From Burkholderia pyrrocinia (GTDB lineage Bacteria > Pseudomonadota > Gammaproteobacteria > Burkholderiales > Burkholderiaceae), in contig NZ_CP024903.1 of NCBI RefSeq assembly GCF_003330765.1, forward strand, positions 3,162,001-3,226,000: a stretch of DNA of 64,000 nucleotides, given 5' to 3'. A program made the translations under genes and the position numbers. Positions within the stretch are counted from its first letter, which is position 1. Every line of letters starts with the position of its first letter. The notes below the pieces were generated by a model. That model saw nothing but the letters and a program-made list of their open reading frames with translations. It was not told where the DNA came from and ran no database searches. This document shows positions 43,767-52,664 of the stretch, one piece after another.

Positions 43767-44447
43767 TCAAAGGTAGAACGGGCGGGCAGACTTGAGCCCG
43801 ACGAGACGCCGGACGCCGTCAAGTGCTGCGACGAGTGCTTCGCGCCATTGTTCGGCCGGCCCGTCGATGCAGACCGGTGCGAAATGGATCGTGTCCACAC
43901 CTGCAGGTATGCGGAACGGGCGCTCGATGCCATCGTCCGATTCGGTCACGAGCGCGGTGCCGTCGATCGCGGTCAGGCTCATCAGCAGATACGCGGAAGC
44001 GGTCACGCCGAGCACGTCGAGCAGCGGCTTCACGGTCGCGGGCAATTGCTCGAGCAGCGGCAGTTCATACGTGCCGGGCCACCACGTATCGCGCTCGGCG
44101 AGCCAGGGGCCGACGCCCGGCATGCCGACCATCTCGATGATCCGGTCGGTGCCCAAGTGGGCATACGCCCGGCAACGGTCGTCCGCATCGAGCACCGAAC
44201 GGGCCAGCCAGCCACTCGCGCGCGCAACTCGACCGGCCAACGCGACGTTCGCGGGCCTCAGCCGACCCAGCATCTCGGCCGCCCGTGCGGCCTGCGTCGG
44301 CTCGACATCGGCCTCTACCGCGCAGTCGGACACGATCTGGCACACCCACTTGGGCCCTTCCAGCAAGGCGGCAGGAACATCGCCGAACCGAATCTGGGCG
44401 GTTCGCCTGCGGGCGCGTTCAACGATGGCGAATGGCGTGTCCGGCAT
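43767..44447 (-). CDS. Unknown protein (226 aa) upstream of the Lrp gene
   Basis: The frame is open further upstream but the ATG at 44447, after GAGAG, gives the protein-like product (MPDTPFAIVERARRRTAQIRFGDV). No signal peptide or clear membrane helix except a moderately hydrophobic PLLDVLGVTASAYLLMSLTAI. Trp-rich loop (WLAERDTWWPGTYELP) and a conserved-looking C terminus. I do not recognise the family. Its position suggests a role with the Lrp regulator or with the amino acid module: sensor, hydrolase or toxicity-relief factor are all open. Confidence 0.65.
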   Translation of the reverse strand: MPDTPFAIVERARRRTAQIRFGDVPAALLEGPKWVCQIVSDCAVEADVEPTQAARAAEMLGRLRPANVALAGRVARASGWLARSVLDADDRCRAYAHLGTDRIIEMVGMPGVGPWLAERDTWWPGTYELPLLEQLPATVKPLLDVLGVTASAYLLMSLTAIDGTALVTESDDGIERPFRIPAGVDTIHFAPVCIDGPAEQWREALVAALDGVRRLVGLKSARPFYL

Positions 44448-45330
44448 ACGACTCTCTCGATACTCGCGGGGCCGCTTCGGGCGATCCCGGATGGTTCCAC
44501 TATCTGGTGTTGGGTCGAAGAAATCATATCGCCCGGCTTCGGCGAAAAAAATCTCATTCGTGCCGGCATGGGGTGAAATACGTAAAAAGACTGCGCATTT
44601 CTCGACGTATTTCGTCGCGATAATGGAAAACCCCGCGGGTACTGCGATCACGGATGCACGCCCGACGCGCACCGTTCGCGGCCGGATCCAGACGTGGCAA
44701 TGAAGCCGAAACGGCTTCCGTGCCGCGTCACAAGACTCGTCACGACATCAGTCGTACATGCGCCGTCACACGCACGTTCTGCATTTGTTCGACAAGGCGT
44801 TCGCAAGGATGCTTACTGCGCGTCGCTGGCATTGAGATCTTTGTAGGTTCGCAAAATAGGTGGCCTCTCCCGTCCATATGAATCAATGGCTTGGGCACCT
44901 TTTCGGAGAATTTCCCTCCGTAGAAGTGGCAGAAAAGGTGACCTTTCCCTACAAAATTCGCAGAAAAGTTGAACTCTGATCGGAGACCATTCTATAACGT
45001 TCGAATACGGTCGTTCGAACTCACCTTTCCGCTCCACGTGTCGAAACGCAGGCTCGCTACTACTTGTCCGAGGCTGTAGTACGTAACCAGGCTGTCTCGG
45101 TCCGACTCAACAGTCTGGAATCCGTGAACGGGATCCGTCTGACAAGCAGAGTCCTCCGCTGAATCGATCGGGTGATGGTTTTTCCACAAACGTAGAATTA
45201 TCTTTCGCATGGCTCGATTCCACATTGAGTCCACTGCCGAGGCCTGCATACAGACCTCGACGAATGACAAATCGCACGATGCCAACGACAACGACATCGG
45301 GACGACGACGATTCGAGCGACGTGGATGAT
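44448..45330. other. 883-bp low-GC region without intact genes
   Basis: Marks the boundary where GC content and codon use drop. Two short leftward frames (44813-45037 and 44992-45297) are unlike known proteins. IS-end-like imperfect repeats lie at 44911-44974. The left end holds the promoter of the 226-aa gene. I take the rest to be remnants of mobile DNA. Confidence 0.5.
44911..44974. repeat. Two imperfect ~32-nt tandem repeats (IS-end-like)
   Basis: TTTCCCT...GCAGAAAAG-G-TGAC at 44911 is repeated as TTTCCCT...GCAGAAAAG-T-TGAA at 44944, with a palindromic AAAGGT-G-ACCTTT at the junction. Multiple short repeats of this kind are typical of IS21-family ends. No transposase gene of that family is present, so this would be an orphan end. 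Confidence 0.35.
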
Positions 45331-45591
45331 CTATACGTCGTCTATAGCGATACCCGACGCCCCCAGCTTGGCCAAGGCTTCTGCCAATAGCTTCCGTAGC
45401 CGATCGTTCTCGGTCTCAAGGTCCTTCACCCTTTGCGATTCGACGCCGTCCTTGACGCCAAATTTCGCCCGCCAAGAGTAGAAGGAGGTATCGCTGAAAC
45501 CGTACGTCCTGCACAGATACTGGACCGCCTCGCCAGCCTTGGCCTCTCTCAAGAAGCCGATGATTTGCTCTTCCGTGAAGCGCTTCCTCAT
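45331..45591 (-). mobile_element. IS3-family (IS407-group) transposase orfA, truncated
   Basis: MRKRFTEEQIIGFLREAKAGEA... SFYSWRAKFGVKDG... is the HTH-leucine zipper protein OrfA of IS3/IS407-type elements. After ETENDRLRKLLAEA the sequence departs from the family (LAKLGASGIAIDDV) and orfB, the DDE transposase that should follow by frameshifting, is missing. The element is therefore a remnant and cannot move on its own. It lies at the end of the frameshifted permease gene. An in-frame extension to 45630 exists. Confidence 0.85.
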
Positions 45592-45676
45592 CCTCACATC
45601 TTCCTCGAACGTGACCTTCGCTAGCGTCAAGTTGCCTCGCGCTCCGGAACACCGATCAATTTCTCACGTGGTCCCT

Positions 45677-47006
45677 CTAACTCGAGGCAGCATGTGACGA
45701 CACTCCCCTCCGTCGGCTGGAGTACGATTCGATACCAAGAAAAAGAGTTGCCTGGACAAGCACGGACAACGGTGTCGCCCACTGGTACAACGAAGGGAAA
45801 AACGACGCGTTACCGACGCACACTCCACACAGGGTTGCGATCAGGCATGAACTCAATCCGGTCCATCGCCAGTTTTCAATCGCTTGGGGTGTGGCCTCGG
45901 CCCCATCCCGGGAGCGCCTGACCCAGAACTGATCGACGAGCAACAATGTGACGAAGCAAGCCATGGACATGCCGATATAGTTCAGGGCACTCGCGAGCAA
46001 GTGCGTGCCATCTGAAATCAGCACAGTGGCCGCAACCGCGCAGAAAACAACGATGACGACTCTTCTGCTGACCGCAACGCCGAATAGATGCTCGACTGCG
46101 TTGACGAAGGCAACGGTGCCTGAGTAGATGTTTCCGAGATTGATTCTGAGCTGAGTCGTACAGGCGAAAATGATCCCCCCTGCACCCAGCAACGAAACGA
46201 AATAGACGCCAGGATTGCTTTCCCGCATCTGGATGGCAAACCAGATGCCCAAGATCCCGGTGATCCCGTAGCAGAACGCCGGAAACAAGGCTCCAACAAA
46301 CACCGTCCCTGCTCGGAGTTCTCGCCTGCGTACAAATCTTGCGTAGTCGGCCGTCACGAGACCGATGATGAAGGCAAGGCCGTTAACGATGCCCAATACC
46401 TCAAGCAAGCTTTTGTACGGGTCCGCTGCAAGCTGAATCTCCGGAAGAGGGACTCGCGCAACTGGAGTACCAAGCGCATTTCTTATCGCCCACACGACGA
46501 ACACAACAAACAGCACGAGGCTTATCGTCTGGAATCTTGCAAGGACCTTCATGCCCGACCACACGAGCGGCAACATGACGAAGACCAGGCAGACGTATAT
46601 CAACGCATGAGGAACCTCAGGAAAGAGGGCCTGCAGCGAAGCTCCCATGATGCTGGCTTCTGCAACGAAGTAAGTGAGGCAGGCCACTCCGTAAGCCAGG
46701 CTGAACAATCCCGCTCCACGATACCCGAGCACGGTTCTGGCCCAGATATTGATGCCAAATCCTGTCTCGATGGATCGACGAACAAGGAGCACACCGACAA
46801 ATGTCGAAACGCAGTATCCGTAAGCCAGTCCGATCAGCGCCGCTACTACGCCAAACCTTACGGTAATAATCGACGCAATCTGAGCAAAGAAAAGCGCGGT
46901 CGCAATACCTAACGTAGCAAAGAATATGCCCCCCCCAACTGGTCCTTGCATCTTCAGGAACCGGACTGGAGGCGTAATCCTCATCGGAGTGAGTTGATGC
47001 CGGCAT
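45677..47006 (-). pseudogene. NCS1-family cytosine/purine permease, frameshifted at a G8 tract
   Basis: Read from 47006 the first frame gives MPASTHSDEDYASSPVPEDA-RTSWGG, the N-terminal signature of NCS1 permeases (DYA..PVPEDAR), then becomes nonsense. The second frame, from the same region, gives the membrane part (GIFFATLGIATALFFAQIAS ... to 45677) with about 12 helices. The two join exactly at a run of eight C on the + strand (46929-46936): seven would restore one continuous ~442-aa protein. So there is a one-base insertion. It may be a true pseudogene, a phase-variable tract or a sequencing error. If functional, it would import a nucleobase, hydantoin or related ring compound. Confidence 0.85.
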
Positions 47007-47052
47007 TCAGAAATCCCAATACGCTCGTGTAAAGAAAAGGAGCTATGTGGTT

Positions 47053-47094
47053 CCGCGGACCTCGCAAAGGAATCGTCCTCGTATCGGTCCGCGG
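47053..47094 (-). terminator. Hairpin after the second porin gene
   Basis: CCGCGGACC / GGTCCGCGG, a 9-bp perfect stem whose 24-nt loop holds a smaller AGGA-N4-TCCT stem, 19 bp after the porin stop codon on the minus strand. Confidence 0.55.
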
Positions 47095-47112
47095 CGCCTC
47101 ATGTAGATTGCT

Positions 47113-48237
47113 TCAGAACTTGTGCCGCAGGCCAACGGCTACAACTTCCTGAGTGCTTTTGCCCGCCGCAATTCCGTACGAACCGATGGAGGCCTCGGCG
47201 GCACCTTGCCCGTTCTGCCCGCTCGCGTGCTGATACCCTGCGAGCGCATAGACGTCGGTGCGCTTGCTCAAGCTGTAGTCGGCCCCGATATTCACCTGGT
47301 GGTACTTGGCAGACGAATCCCCCAGTGCGCGCGTGTAGTTGTAGCCCGCGATCAGCAGGAACGCAGGCGTCATCTGATACTGGGCAAAGACCGAGCCGTT
47401 GTGATACTTTTCCGAACCTGTGAACGTCGACGCGGAGTCTGCCGAATACTGGGCATAGCCATACGCCGCGCCGACCGTGAACGGACCTGCAACGTAATTG
47501 GCACCGACCCGTGCGATATTGATCGAGCGGGCTGACGCATAGGCCGCATTCACCGGCGAATTGAACAGCGTGTCGGACGAGGAGGTGCCGCGATTGCCCA
47601 ACGTTGCGTTGCCGTTGTCGATGTGGAGAACGCCACCGCCGACGCTGAACGACGTGCTTTGATAGCCGACTGCCGCGCTCCACGTCTGCCCCGACCCCGT
47701 GGATCCGGCGACGCCGCCGAGTGCATACATGACCTCGGCCGAAACGCCCCCCCACGACGGACTCACCCATTTGACGGCGTTGTTGAACCGAGCACTCGAG
47801 TCGTAGTTGTCGACGTCACCCGGCGTAGCGAACCAGCCGCTGTAAACGTCAGCGGTCAACTGCTGTTCGAGGTCGGTCAGGGGATCGTACTGACGACCAA
47901 GCGTCAGGGTGCCGTACGGGCTCGAAATACCCACGAACGCTTCTCGGCTGAACAACTTGCCCGGTGTCGCAAGTGCGCCGTTCGTGCCGTCAAAGCCGCT
48001 CTCTACCGTAAAGATGGCCGAGAGCCCACCACCCAGATCCTCCGTTCCCTTCAATCCCCACAGGGAAGCAGAAAGATTGCTGGGCAACATCCTCACTTGC
48101 GAATTCTGCCCGCCGCTGTTGTGCACGTACCCCACACCCGTGTCGACAATCCCGTAAAGCGTCACGGAACTTTGAGCCTTTGCTTGCGAGAACGCTACGA
48201 CGCTCAGTGCGGCCACTGCAATGACTTTCTTTTTCAT
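47113..48237 (-). CDS. Outer-membrane porin (OmpC-type)
   Basis: A 374-aa precursor: signal peptide MKKKVIAVAALSVVAFSQAKA, mature start QSSVTLYGIVDTGVGYV and a C-terminal aromatic residue (VVAVGLRHKF). A 16-strand general porin of beta-proteobacteria. It is preceded by an unusually AT-rich promoter region (48245-48290). It lies between an NCS1 permease and an alpha/beta hydrolase, and probably served the same uptake route. Codon use is less GC-biased than the porin at 17 kb. Confidence 0.93.
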   Translation of the reverse strand: MKKKVIAVAALSVVAFSQAKAQSSVTLYGIVDTGVGYVHNSGGQNSQVRMLPSNLSASLWGLKGTEDLGGGLSAIFTVESGFDGTNGALATPGKLFSREAFVGISSPYGTLTLGRQYDPLTDLEQQLTADVYSGWFATPGDVDNYDSSARFNNAVKWVSPSWGGVSAEVMYALGGVAGSTGSGQTWSAAVGYQSTSFSVGGGVLHIDNGNATLGNRGTSSSDTLFNSPVNAAYASARSINIARVGANYVAGPFTVGAAYGYAQYSADSASTFTGSEKYHNGSVFAQYQMTPAFLLIAGYNYTRALGDSSAKYHQVNIGADYSLSKRTDVYALAGYQHASGQNGQGAAEASIGSYGIAAGKSTQEVVAVGLRHKF

Positions 48238-48485
48238 ATGCCTCCCCCAATCTTCAAAGTTAATTACAATAGGAATACTTATTAAATAAGCTGAAGAATT
48301 TCGTCGATGCAGGCCGTTTTCGTCTCAAGATCAGCAATCGCTCGCCGAGCGGAACGCAGCACCCGCGACGCACTGACCTCGATCGGCAGCATGCCGCGTG
48401 AACTCCGTACCCGTACAAACTGCGCGACGGATATCTTCAGACGCCAGCTCGGTCGTCAGAACCGGCGCCTGCCTATCCGCCCGTA

Positions 48486-49370
48486 CTAGCCGAAGAAATT
48501 CTCGAGTTCCTTCGCAAGTGCGTCAGGCGCCTCCTCCGGAATGTAGTGACCGGAAGTGACCATCGTGCCGCGAACATCTACCGCAACCTGCTGCAATTGA
48601 GGAACCAGATCCGGCATCGACCCCTGATCTGCGCGGACCGCAAGAACCGGCATCTTGAGCTTGCCCTTCGCGCTCAATTCGCGATTCTGCTCCGCAGACA
48701 CGGAGATAGCCCGGTAGTATGCGAGACCGCCCTTCAAGCCATTCGTCAAAAAGACGCGATGGTATTCCTCAAAGTCCGCTTGGGAGAACACCTGCGGATT
48801 TGCCGCCTTCCGTTGCAAATACCACTCGAGATAGATGTGCTCGCGTCCGGCCAGGAGCGCCTCCGGAAGATCCGGGATGTTGTGAAATGCGACATGCCAC
48901 GTCCGCCACGCAACATCGGAAGCCCACGGCAGCGTGTCCGGAAGGCTGATGCCCGGGATACCGGTGTCGAGGATCGCGAGGCCAGTGACCTTATCGCCGT
49001 TCATCGACGCATACGGATAACCGACCCATCCACCGATGTCGTGCACGACAAGTGCGTGTCGATCGACACCAAGTTTTTCGACCAGGCCACGAAGGAGCTT
49101 GGCCGCCTTGACCGTATCGAGCGAACCTGCAGGCCGATCCGAATCACCTTGTCCCGGAAGATCCGGCGCAATGATGCGATATCGATGCGCGAGCAGAGGC
49201 ATGATCTTGCGCCATGCATACCAGCTTTGAGGAAAGCCGCAGATCAGTACCAGTACGTCACCATCCGGCTTACCACCGCTCACATAGTGCAGCCGTACGC
49301 CATCGACCGTTTGAAAGCCACGCTCGAAACCTTCGATGCCTGTCTCCGGCCATTCACGATTCGAAAACAT
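48486..49370 (-). CDS. Alpha/beta hydrolase (epoxide hydrolase/dehalogenase-like)
   Basis: A 294-aa enzyme. The nucleophile is Asp111 in VVHDIGGWVG, as in epoxide hydrolases and haloacetate dehalogenases rather than Ser esterases. The catalytic His275 is in TSGHYIPEEAP. The oxyanion motif, normally HGFPQSW, reads CGFPQSW (Cys44 replacing His). Cytosolic, no signal peptide. It is 72 bp downstream of an SDR gene in the same direction; together they could open an epoxide or remove a halogen and then oxidise the alcohol. Substrate unknown. Confidence 0.88.
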   Translation of the reverse strand: MFSNREWPETGIEGFERGFQTVDGVRLHYVSGGKPDGDVLVLICGFPQSWYAWRKIMPLLAHRYRIIAPDLPGQGDSDRPAGSLDTVKAAKLLRGLVEKLGVDRHALVVHDIGGWVGYPYASMNGDKVTGLAILDTGIPGISLPDTLPWASDVAWRTWHVAFHNIPDLPEALLAGREHIYLEWYLQRKAANPQVFSQADFEEYHRVFLTNGLKGGLAYYRAISVSAEQNRELSAKGKLKMPVLAVRADQGSMPDLVPQLQQVAVDVRGTMVTSGHYIPEEAPDALAKELENFFG

Positions 49371-49442
49371 TCACAAGCTCCTCTTGTCCCACCAACATGC
49401 GCAAGCGCCCGCGTCACACCACGCTTGTCGTCAGACGTTCGA

Positions 49443-50216
49443 TTAAAAGGGATCCCGAGCGGCAGCAAGCCAACCGCCATCCATCACGTACTCACTCCCA
49501 TGCACGAAGTCGGCGTCGTCTCCACCCAGATAGGCTGCGAGCTTGGCAATTTCTTCAGGCTGACACCAACGACGAGCCGGGAATTTCTGAAGTGCCGCTT
49601 CCATGTCGGGAGAATTCGCTGCCGTCTGCTCGGACATAGCCAGCGGAGTCGCCGTCGCGCCCGGGCAGATAGTGTTGACCCGGATCCCTCGAGCGCCGTA
49701 TTCGAAGGTGAGTTGTCGAGTCAGGCCGATCACACCATGTTTGGACGCGGTGTATGCGGTACCACCGCCCGCCGCACTGAATCCCGAAGTGGATGACGTG
49801 TTCACGATCGCCCCCTTGCCTTGCTTCAGCATCTGCGGAATGACCGCGCGCGCCATCAGGAACGGCCCCGTGAGATTGACAGCGATAACGCGGTTCCACT
49901 CTTCGATGCTCACCTCGTGGGCCGTTGCGTGCCCATCCAGAATGCCGGCGTTATTGCACAGGAGATCAATGTGCCCCCAGCGCTCGATCACCGCATTTAC
50001 AGCGGCCTCAACGCTACGCGGGTCGCTGACATCCACTTGATGTGCGGACGCCATCGACGAGTTCGCCAATGCCTCGACCGTTGCAACGGCACCTTTGAGA
50101 TTGATATCAAGCGCGGCAACGTTCGCCCCTCGGGCGACAAATTCGCGAACCATTGCGCGGCCCATGCCAGACCCCGCACCGGTTACGACAACCACGCGTC
50201 CGGAATAATCATTCAC
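49443..50216 (-). CDS. SDR-family dehydrogenase
   Basis: A 257-aa classical SDR: TGAGSGMG, NNAG, catalytic SSTSGFSAAGGGTAYTASK with Ser, Tyr and Lys, and DGGW near the C terminus. It leads a short leftward operon with the alpha/beta hydrolase. The ATG is 6 bp after AAGGAG (read from the minus strand ...TTAAGGAGATGTTTCAGTG). It likely oxidises the alcohol produced by the hydrolase. The upstream LuxR-type gene is the obvious candidate regulator. Confidence 0.9.
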   Translation of the reverse strand: MNDYSGRVVVVTGAGSGMGRAMVREFVARGANVAALDINLKGAVATVEALANSSMASAHQVDVSDPRSVEAAVNAVIERWGHIDLLCNNAGILDGHATAHEVSIEEWNRVIAVNLTGPFLMARAVIPQMLKQGKGAIVNTSSTSGFSAAGGGTAYTASKHGVIGLTRQLTFEYGARGIRVNTICPGATATPLAMSEQTAANSPDMEAALQKFPARRWCQPEEIAKLAAYLGGDDADFVHGSEYVMDGGWLAAARDPF

Positions 50217-50714
50217 TGAAACATCTCCTTAACTTGACTTTGACTAGTACACGCGCCGCTCACTGAGCCAGCGAATCGTGCGCCCGCTTCTTTCCCGCAT
50301 CGTCTTGCGCCAATTTGACAAGGTCCAATTGTGATTCGCGATGCGTACAGATCACGAATTTCTATCAATTTGGTGAGCCATGCCTGATACGGTAACCACG
50401 ATCGATCGACGCTCGGCAAATATCCTTCACGAACTAAAATTTATTTTGGAATGCGAATTTATATCCGAGAATCGATCGAGCTACGTCTGACCCGCGCCAT
50501 CTTTGAAGGTGAAGTACCAAGCCGATGAAGCAATCGGTCGGGCCACGCTACAGGTGAGCGCCGATTCGCGCGTACCGACCGTCAAGACGACATCCGGCGG
50601 CCTTGAAACCATTGTATGTATGGTCCAGACGCCCTTCGTCCATCTAAAGGATGAGAAAAATTTCTATTGAAGCAACGGGCGCGAAGACGAATGCACTGCG
50701 CCGGTGCATGCAGG
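50217..50714. other. 498-bp promoter region upstream of the SDR gene
   Basis: AT-rich in its centre (AACTAAAATTTATTTTGGAATGCG at about 50434-50457, split here by frame-free DNA). A CCAATT direct repeat lies at 50310-50330. No convincing gene; probably the control region of the SDR/hydrolase operon plus the end of the LuxR transcript. Confidence 0.45.
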
Positions 50715-51419
50715 CTACTTCGTTGCCGGAGTACCCAGATCCGCAGAGAATGCCGCAAGCTGCGTTCGGCTATCGATTCCCAACTTGCCCAGGATTCGAA
50801 TGACATGCGACTTGACGGTGGCAAGCTCGATGCCCAGCGTCTCCGCAATGTCCTTGTTGGACAGGCCAGCGGTCATTAGGGACGCGACGCCCAGTTCCCG
50901 CTCCGTCAGGAAATACTCGTTTCGCAACACGTGGTCTGCCTGGACCTTCTTGACGGATGCGAGCATCGAGAAGCTGTGCTGCATGTAGTCGTACATCTGC
51001 CCGAAAGGCTCAGGGGTCGAGAAAGGACTGTCGCCTTGCTTCTTGATGACCGAAAGGCACGCCAATGGTGTGTCGCCCGCCCAAAACAGAAACCCGACTT
51101 CGTCTACGAGACCGTACTTTCTCTGGTAATCCGACCAGTTGGAGTGCTGGTCGTCGCGCTTCGTCCCTTTGAGGGTCACCACGGTCGCACGCTGTTTAAT
51201 CAGACGATATACGTTCAACGGATCGGCAGAGGCGAATACTGTGTAATAGTCCTTGATCGTTTCTTCAGGCCATCCCATTTGGGTGTGCGGCAAGAGCTGG
51301 TCGTGCGAATCGAGCCATGTAAACACGGCCGCCGAACAGTTGAGCATCGACCGCGCAAAGTTAACGGTCTGAAGGGCGAACTCCTGGGATTCCCTGAATC
51401 TGCTGACTTCGACTAACAT
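50715..51419 (-). CDS. LuxR-family (GerE HTH) transcriptional regulator
   Basis: The ATG at 51419 (MLVEVSRFRES) gives 234 aa; a GTG at 51464 is a longer alternative. The C-terminal 65 residues are a GerE-type HTH (LTERELGVASLMTAGLSNKDIAETLGIELATVKSHVIRILGKLGI). The N-terminal ~165 residues form a sensor with Trp/Tyr-rich loops (TWLDSHDQ, GWPEETIKDYYTVF, FLFWAGDTPLACLSVI) that could be an autoinducer-binding-like or GAF-like fold. No luxI-type synthase is nearby, so if it binds an acyl-homoserine lactone it is a solo receptor. A lux-box-like palindrome lies 119 bp upstream. Confidence 0.88.
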   Translation of the reverse strand: MLVEVSRFRESQEFALQTVNFARSMLNCSAAVFTWLDSHDQLLPHTQMGWPEETIKDYYTVFASADPLNVYRLIKQRATVVTLKGTKRDDQHSNWSDYQRKYGLVDEVGFLFWAGDTPLACLSVIKKQGDSPFSTPEPFGQMYDYMQHSFSMLASVKKVQADHVLRNEYFLTERELGVASLMTAGLSNKDIAETLGIELATVKSHVIRILGKLGIDSRTQLAAFSADLGTPATK

Positions 51420-51537
51420 CGCCAATTCTCTTTGCCGAAAGGGACGAGCGCGCACGCCGATCACGCGGAATCAGCGGCCTTGCAGGTGCGCCAGCACCGG
51501 GAACGAAAGCCGCATGAGCGTCGAGCATGAAATTCGC

Positions 51538-51555
51538 ACCAGACTAGCATCTGGT
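51538..51555. promoter_or_regulatory. Lux-box-like palindrome upstream of the LuxR-type gene
   Basis: ACCAGACTAGCATCTGGT: perfect 6-bp arms around a 6-bp centre, resembling the ACCTG-N10-CAGGT layout of lux boxes with A/T swapped at one position. Located 119 bp before the regulator's start, a suitable place for autoregulation. Confidence 0.45.
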
Positions 51556-51586
51556 ACCCCTAACATGACAGGCTATCGCAATGCGC

Positions 51587-51624
51587 CGCCGGTTCATACT
51601 AGGGAAGTCATATACGAACCGGCG
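51587..51624. repeat. Inverted repeat CGCCGGTTC / GAACCGGCG
   Basis: Perfect 9-bp arms separated by 20 bp, between the LysR stop and the LuxR-type start. The long loop is more operator-like than terminator-like, though it could end the leftward LysR transcript. Confidence 0.4.
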
Positions 51625-51731
51625 ACTATATCTCGAAAATCAATCGAGACGCCTGCGGTACCCGCATCGGCACTGCAAACGCTCTGCGATTCCCAGCCCA
51701 CCACCCGAACGAACGCAACGGGGATGATCGG

Positions 51732-52664
51732 TCATGCCGCCCGGATCAGCGTCCCTGGCCTTCGACTGCAGTATGCGACGCACACGTCCCTGGCCGCGTC
51801 GGCTGCCGCTACGACCGCCGGTGACGCATTGACCGACATGCATAACGACACGTCGATCGAGGGCGGCTGCGGCTCCAGCGCGAGCTCGGCGATGTGCCCG
51901 TTCTCCAGTTCGTCGTGTACGAAAAGACGAGGAACTGCCCCGACACCATATCCATCGCGCACCAATTGCACGATCGCAGCGACAGAAGAGGCACAGGTTA
52001 TGCGTATCGCCTCGTCCGGGATGCCGACTTCGCTGGCGAGTGTTCGGACGATACGTTCCACCGCCAGGTGAGACGTCGTGCCCCTTCCGAACGTCAGTAC
52101 CGGCCGCTCAAGGGCAAGCCGAACCGGATCCGCTTCTGGACACGAAAGCAGTTCCCGGCTAACAATCCATCGAACCGGATAGCTTGCAATCTTGCACGAC
52201 GTGATCTTCTCGCTATCGACTACCTCTGCGCAGACAGCAATGTCGAGTTCACCGTGCAGGATTTTCTTTTTCAATGCCGGACTCGAATCTACGGTCAGCT
52301 CGACCACCAATCCCGGGAGGCGCTCTCTCAACTGCGTTACATATAAAGAAAGCCAGCTATGAACAATCGTGTCGATGACGCCAAAACGTATCGGCCCGCG
52401 CAACTCGAGTTCGAGACCAGCGGCCTGCTTGAGTGCACGGGCTGCGTCTACCACATTCTTCGCCAGCGCCAACAAAGTCTCCCCCGATAGCGTGAGACGA
52501 AAGTCCGTCGCCGTTCGATCGACAAGTACGGTCTTCAACTCGTCTTCCAAAGCCTTGATACGTGTCGATATCGTCGCAGGCGAAGTATGGAGAAGACGCG
52601 CCGTGGCCCGGAAGCTACCTTGTTGCGCGAGCGTCACGAACGTCTCCAGAAAGCGTGTATTCAT
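51732..52664 (-). CDS. LysR-type transcriptional regulator
   Basis: A 310-aa regulator with N-terminal HTH (FLETFVTLAQQGSFRATARLLHTSPATISTRIKALEDEL) and a type 2 periplasmic-binding-like effector domain (RGPIRFGVIDTIVHSWL ... VRDGYGVGAVPRLF). Transcribed leftward, like its neighbours. Its targets could be the SDR/hydrolase operon or the Gfo/Idh/MocA genes on the other side. Codon use is intermediate between the GC-rich backbone and the decaying region. Confidence 0.92.
   Translation of the reverse strand: MNTRFLETFVTLAQQGSFRATARLLHTSPATISTRIKALEDELKTVLVDRTATDFRLTLSGETLLALAKNVVDAARALKQAAGLELELRGPIRFGVIDTIVHSWLSLYVTQLRERLPGLVVELTVDSSPALKKKILHGELDIAVCAEVVDSEKITSCKIASYPVRWIVSRELLSCPEADPVRLALERPVLTFGRGTTSHLAVERIVRTLASEVGIPDEAIRITCASSVAAIVQLVRDGYGVGAVPRLFVHDELENGHIAELALEPQPPSIDVSLCMSVNASPAVVAAADAARDVCVAYCSRRPGTLIRAA

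Larger units (their letters stand above)
51420..51731. other. 312-bp region between the LuxR-type and LysR genes
   Basis: Holds the 18-bp palindrome at 51538-51555 and a second dyad (CGCCGGTTC / GAACCGGCG, 20-nt spacer) at 51587-51624. No gene seen. Confidence 0.5.

Noticed and set aside
45677..46984. Accepting the 435-aa open frame as an intact permease
   Set aside because: Its first residues are an out-of-frame reading of the true N terminus, which is recognisable in the neighbouring frame up to the C8 run.
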